This document shows positions 61,293 to 64,000 of a DNA stretch of 64,000 bases, one piece after another. This DNA comes from Actinomadura sp. K4S16 (lineage in GTDB: Bacteria; Actinomycetota; Actinomycetes; Streptosporangiales; Streptosporangiaceae): contig NZ_BDDE01000011.1 in assembly GCF_008327685.1 (NCBI RefSeq), positions 266,361 through 330,360 on the forward strand, read 5' to 3'. The translations under genes were made by a program, and so were the position numbers. A model generated the notes under the pieces. It was not told the origin of the DNA. It searched no databases and saw only the letters and a list, made by a program, of their open reading frames with translations. Each line of letters opens with the position of its first letter. Position 1 is the first letter of the stretch.

Positions 61293-62018
61293 TCAGGACG
61301 GGTCGGGCAGGGCGCCGGCGATGCAGTCCAGGACCCGCTCCAGCCCGTAGTGGAACTGCTCGTCGCCGGACATGTGGGGCAGGCGCGCGTCCACCACGAT
61401 CCGCTTGAACATCGGGTAGCGGCCGGAGTCGAGCAGCTCGCGGACGTAGGGGGCGCTCTCCATCATCCAGCGCTCCGGCGTCATGCCGCTCTGGCGCATC
61501 TCCCGCATCCACGCGATCTCGCCGCGCACCGCGCGCTCGACGTAGCCGTTCAGCATGTCCAGCAGGACGAGGATGTCGTCGATCGGGACGCCGACGTCCA
61601 GGGCGCCGGAGGCGAACTCCAGCAGCCGCAGCCGGTTGGGGCCGAACGTGGCGCGCGGCCGGTGCAGGCCCACCAGCCAGGCGTGCCTGCTCCACACCGC
61701 GCGGGTGTTCTCGGCGATGAGCCTCAGGTCGGCGCGCCAGTCCCCGCTCGGCCGCTCCGGGATCTCCATCTCCAGCAGGACGTGGTCGACCATGAGGTCG
61801 ACCAGGTCGTCGCGGGAGGGCACGTAGCGGTACAGCGACATCGCGCCGGTGCCGAGGTCGGCGGCGATGCGGCGCATGGACGCCGCCTCCAGGCCCTCGG
61901 CGTCGGCGATGCGGACCGCCGCCTCGGTGATCTGGGCGCGGCTGTAGGCCGGGCGCGGCCCCCGGCCCTGCCGCTCGGGAACCGACCAGATGCTGCCGTG
62001 CCGCTCGCCGCCTGCCAA
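61293..62018 (-). CDS. TetR family transcriptional repressor
   Basis: A 241-residue repressor. The HTH spans about 28-68 (AQITEAAVRIADAEGLEAAS, then RRIAADLGTGAMSLYRYVPS). The TetR_C_1-type ligand domain follows, with DDILVLLDMLNGYVERAV. The TTG at 62018 is chosen because GAGGAGG precedes it by 4 bases and no ATG is suitable; the ORF from 62102 would run through the operators. It is divergent from the DrrAB-type exporter with two tandem GCGTACACCGTAC sites between them, so it should repress the exporter until a drug binds. Confidence 0.88.
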   Translation of the reverse strand: MAGGERHGSIWSVPERQGRGPRPAYSRAQITEAAVRIADAEGLEAASMRRIAADLGTGAMSLYRYVPSRDDLVDLMVDHVLLEMEIPERPSGDWRADLRLIAENTRAVWSRHAWLVGLHRPRATFGPNRLRLLEFASGALDVGVPIDDILVLLDMLNGYVERAVRGEIAWMREMRQSGMTPERWMMESAPYVRELLDSGRYPMFKRIVVDARLPHMSGDEQFHYGLERVLDCIAGALPDPS

Positions 62019-62053
62019 CGGACCTCCTCGTGACTCTCCCGAGCATCCTAGTT

Positions 62054-62098
62054 GCGTACACCGTACCCGGTTGTCTACCGTAGCCGCGTACACCGTAC
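62054..62098. promoter_or_regulatory. Tandem TetR operator half-units
   Basis: GCGTACACCGTAC occurs twice (62054-62066 and 62086-62098), 32 bp apart. Each is a GTAC-N3-GTAC palindrome. They lie between the TetR gene and the ABC exporter, covering the expected promoters. Confidence 0.75.
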
Positions 62099-62113
62099 TC
62101 AAAGGAGTGGATC

Positions 62114-63133
62114 GTGACCGACGAACCGATCGTGCTCGCCGAGGGGCTGCGCAAGCGCTTCGGCGACACCCAGGCCCTGGACGGCCTCGACCTGGCAGTC
62201 CCCGCCGGCACGGTCTGCGGGGTCCTCGGCCCCAACGGCGCGGGCAAGACCACCGCCGTGCGGATCCTGGCGACCCTGTCCGACGCCGACGCCGGGCACG
62301 CCCGCGTCGCCGGCCACGACGTCGCCCGCGAACCCGACCGCGTCCGCGCCCGCATCGGCCTGGCCGGCCAGTACGCCGCCGTCGACGAGAAGCTCACCGG
62401 ACGCGGCAACCTGCGCATGTTCGGCCGCCTCTACCACCTGCCGCGCCGCGAGGCCCGCCGCCGGGCCGACGAGCTGCTGGAGCGGTTCGGGCTCGCCGAC
62501 GCCGCCGACCGGCAGGTCGCCGGCTACTCCGGCGGGATGCGCCGCCGCCTCGACCTGATCACCAGCCTGATCCTGCGGCCCCAGGTGCTGTTCCTGGACG
62601 AGCCCACCACCGGCCTCGACCCCCGCAGCCGCGGCGAGATCTGGGACGCCGTCCGCGGCCTGGTCGCCGACGGCACCACCGTCCTGCTCACCACCCAGTA
62701 CCTCGACGAGGCCGACCGGCTCGCCGACGACATCGCCGTCGTCGACCACGGCCGCGTCATCGCCACCGGCACCCCCGACCGGCTCAAGGCCTCCATCGGC
62801 GACCGCCTCGACGTCGTCCTGGACGACCCCGCCATGGCCGGCCGCGCCGCCGGGCTCCTGCGCACCCTCACCGGCAGCCACCCCGCCCTGGAGGGCGAAC
62901 GCCTCTCGGTGCCGCTCACCACCGGATCGGTGCGCCTGGCCGACGTCGTCCGCGAACTCGACCGCGCCGGCGTCACCGTCGGCGACGTCGGACTGCGCCG
63001 CCCCACCCTCGACGAGGTCTTCCTGCGCCTCACCGGCGACGCCCCCCGCGACAACGCCGACCACGACAACGCCGACCACGGCCCCGGCGACCACGGCGGT
63101 GCCGCCGGACGCCGGAAGGAGACCGTCCGATGA
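62114..63133 (+). CDS. DrrA-type ABC drug exporter ATP-binding protein
   Basis: A 339-residue ATPase of the daunorubicin-resistance DrrA family. Walker A GPNGAGKT is at 39-46, the signature YSGGMRRRLDL begins at 138, Walker B is VLFLDEPTTGLDPRSR, and the DrrA C-terminal region contains LRRPTLDEVFLRLTG. The end of the protein has a His/Asp-rich repeat (DNADHDNADHGPGDH), unusual for the family. The GTG follows AAAGGAG. The stop overlaps the permease ATG. Control by the divergent TetR repressor is probable. Confidence 0.93.
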   Translation: MTDEPIVLAEGLRKRFGDTQALDGLDLAVPAGTVCGVLGPNGAGKTTAVRILATLSDADAGHARVAGHDVAREPDRVRARIGLAGQYAAVDEKLTGRGNLRMFGRLYHLPRREARRRADELLERFGLADAADRQVAGYSGGMRRRLDLITSLILRPQVLFLDEPTTGLDPRSRGEIWDAVRGLVADGTTVLLTTQYLDEADRLADDIAVVDHGRVIATGTPDRLKASIGDRLDVVLDDPAMAGRAAGLLRTLTGSHPALEGERLSVPLTTGSVRLADVVRELDRAGVTVGDVGLRRPTLDEVFLRLTGDAPRDNADHDNADHGPGDHGGAAGRRKETVR

Positions 63134-63966
63134 CCGCCCTCACCACCGCCCCCGCCCCCGCGTCCCGTGCCGGACGGCTGCGCTGGGCGCTCGCCGACGG
63201 CCTCACCCTCATCGGCCGCGAACTCGGCCGCATCCGCCAGGAACCCGGCGAGCTCATCGCCGCGCTGATCTTCCCCGCGATCATGGTGGTGCTGTTCGGC
63301 TACGTGTTCGGCAGCGCCATCTCCGTCCCCGGCGGCGGCGACTACCGCGCCTACCTCATGCCCGGCCTGTTCGCCATGGTCACCTTCACCTCCACCATGG
63401 CCGTCACCATGCGCGTCGCGACCGACGCCTCCCGCGGCGTCATGGACCGCTTCCGCTCCATGCCGATGGCCCGCTCAGCCGTCCCCTTCGGGCAGACCGG
63501 CGCCGAGATCCTCAACGGCGTCCTCGGCATGGTCATCATGGCCGTCGCCGGCCTCCTGGTCGGCTGGCGCGCCCACAACGGGATCTGGCAGACCGCCGAG
63601 GCGTTCCTGCTGCTGGCCCTCATGCGGTACGCGCTCAGCTGGGTCGGCTGCTACCTCGGCCTGGTGGTGAAGAACGAGCAGACCGCCGACCAGCTCATCC
63701 CGCTCGTCTTCCCGGTCACCATGCTGTCCAACTCCTTCGTCCCGACAGCGGGCATGCCCGCTGTCCTGCGGGTCATCGCCGAATGGAACCCCGTCAGCGC
63801 CCTCACCGCCGCCTGCCGCGGGCTGTTCGGCAACCCCGGCGCGCCCGCCGGCGACCTCGCCTGGCCCCTCGCCCACCCCGTCGCCGCAACCCTCGGCTGG
63901 TCGCTGCTCCTGCTCGCGGTGTTCGCGCCCCTGGCCGTGCGGACCTACCGCGTCCGCGGCCGCTGA
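63130..63966 (+). CDS. DrrB-type ABC-2 exporter permease
   Basis: A 278-residue membrane protein with six TMs. LIFPAIMVVLFGYVFGSAI in TM1, DYRAYLMPGLFAMV, and SRGVMDRFRSMPMARSAVPF (the intracellular loop of DrrB proteins) are visible, followed by PVTMLSNSFVPTAGMPAVLR. It pairs with the upstream ATPase as a drug or natural-product exporter. The ATG overlaps the ATPase stop by 4 bp. The gene is complete and ends 34 bases before the window edge. Confidence 0.92.
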   Translation: MTALTTAPAPASRAGRLRWALADGLTLIGRELGRIRQEPGELIAALIFPAIMVVLFGYVFGSAISVPGGGDYRAYLMPGLFAMVTFTSTMAVTMRVATDASRGVMDRFRSMPMARSAVPFGQTGAEILNGVLGMVIMAVAGLLVGWRAHNGIWQTAEAFLLLALMRYALSWVGCYLGLVVKNEQTADQLIPLVFPVTMLSNSFVPTAGMPAVLRVIAEWNPVSALTAACRGLFGNPGAPAGDLAWPLAHPVAATLGWSLLLLAVFAPLAVRTYRVRGR

Positions 63967-64000
63967 CCCGCAGAAAAACCGAGCACCGGGGCCCGGCCGG

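Overview
The window is very GC-rich (well above 70% by eye) chromosomal DNA from a filamentous-type actinobacterium. RbpA, an Lnt/polyprenol-phosphate-mannose synthase pair, DUF1707-FHA, MoxR-DUF58-VWA, F420-type and paired ClpP genes, and many GTG/TTG starts all fit; a Thermomonosporaceae/Streptosporangiales relative such as Actinomadura is my guess. There is no rRNA, prophage, IS element or CRISPR array.

Layout. 1-1440: edge of a 5'-3' exonuclease-like gene and an M24 Xaa-Pro peptidase. 1622-9111: complete sugar ABC importer (ATPase, lipoprotein binding protein, two permeases), then a second UgpC/MsiK-type ATPase divergent from a LacI regulator with two LacI-type operators between them. 9219-10595: Lrp/AsnC regulator and F420-type oxidoreductase. 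10616-17291: second sugar system without an ATPase (sugar kinase, GH4 glycosidase, two permeases, binding protein, ROK repressor with a perfect operator). 17405-21712: FHA protein, acyl-CoA dehydrogenase, DUF3616 protein, cytochrome P450.

21774-30351 is the most unusual region. It holds lysine 2,3-aminomutase, 3,5-diaminohexanoate dehydrogenase, both subunits of B12-dependent lysine 5,6-aminomutase and 3-aminobutyryl-CoA ammonia lyase. That is nearly the whole lysine fermentation pathway of anaerobes, lacking only the 3-keto-5-aminohexanoate cleavage enzyme. A DUF2252 gene and a DUF4239/proline-rich pair lie inside it.

30872-43161: lnt-ppm lipoprotein and glycolipid genes, FxsA, an ABC exporter whose one permease carries a large extracytoplasmic domain, a NarL-type two-component system whose kinase is frameshifted in a six-C run, rbpA, a ClpP pair divergent from a Phd/YefM-type antitoxin-like gene over a TGTACA-containing operator, an MFS gene and a DeoR regulator. 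43218-50385: HAD phosphatase, glycerophosphodiesterase, EF-hand protein, an MFS-methyltransferase fusion preceded by a seven-residue leader peptide and a stem-loop (an apparent translational attenuator), another MFS gene with a divergent LysR regulator, and two RNA methyltransferase-type genes. 50426-57440: VWA, DUF58 (with an in-frame 54-bp triplicate repeat), MoxR, a kinase-N-lobe-like membrane protein, LysE exporter, DUF885 peptidase and a small zinc-binding protein. 57573-63966: esterase, aldehyde dehydrogenase, tRNA-Cys and tRNA-Arg, a degenerate histidine-kinase-like ATPase protein, and a TetR-controlled DrrAB-type drug exporter.
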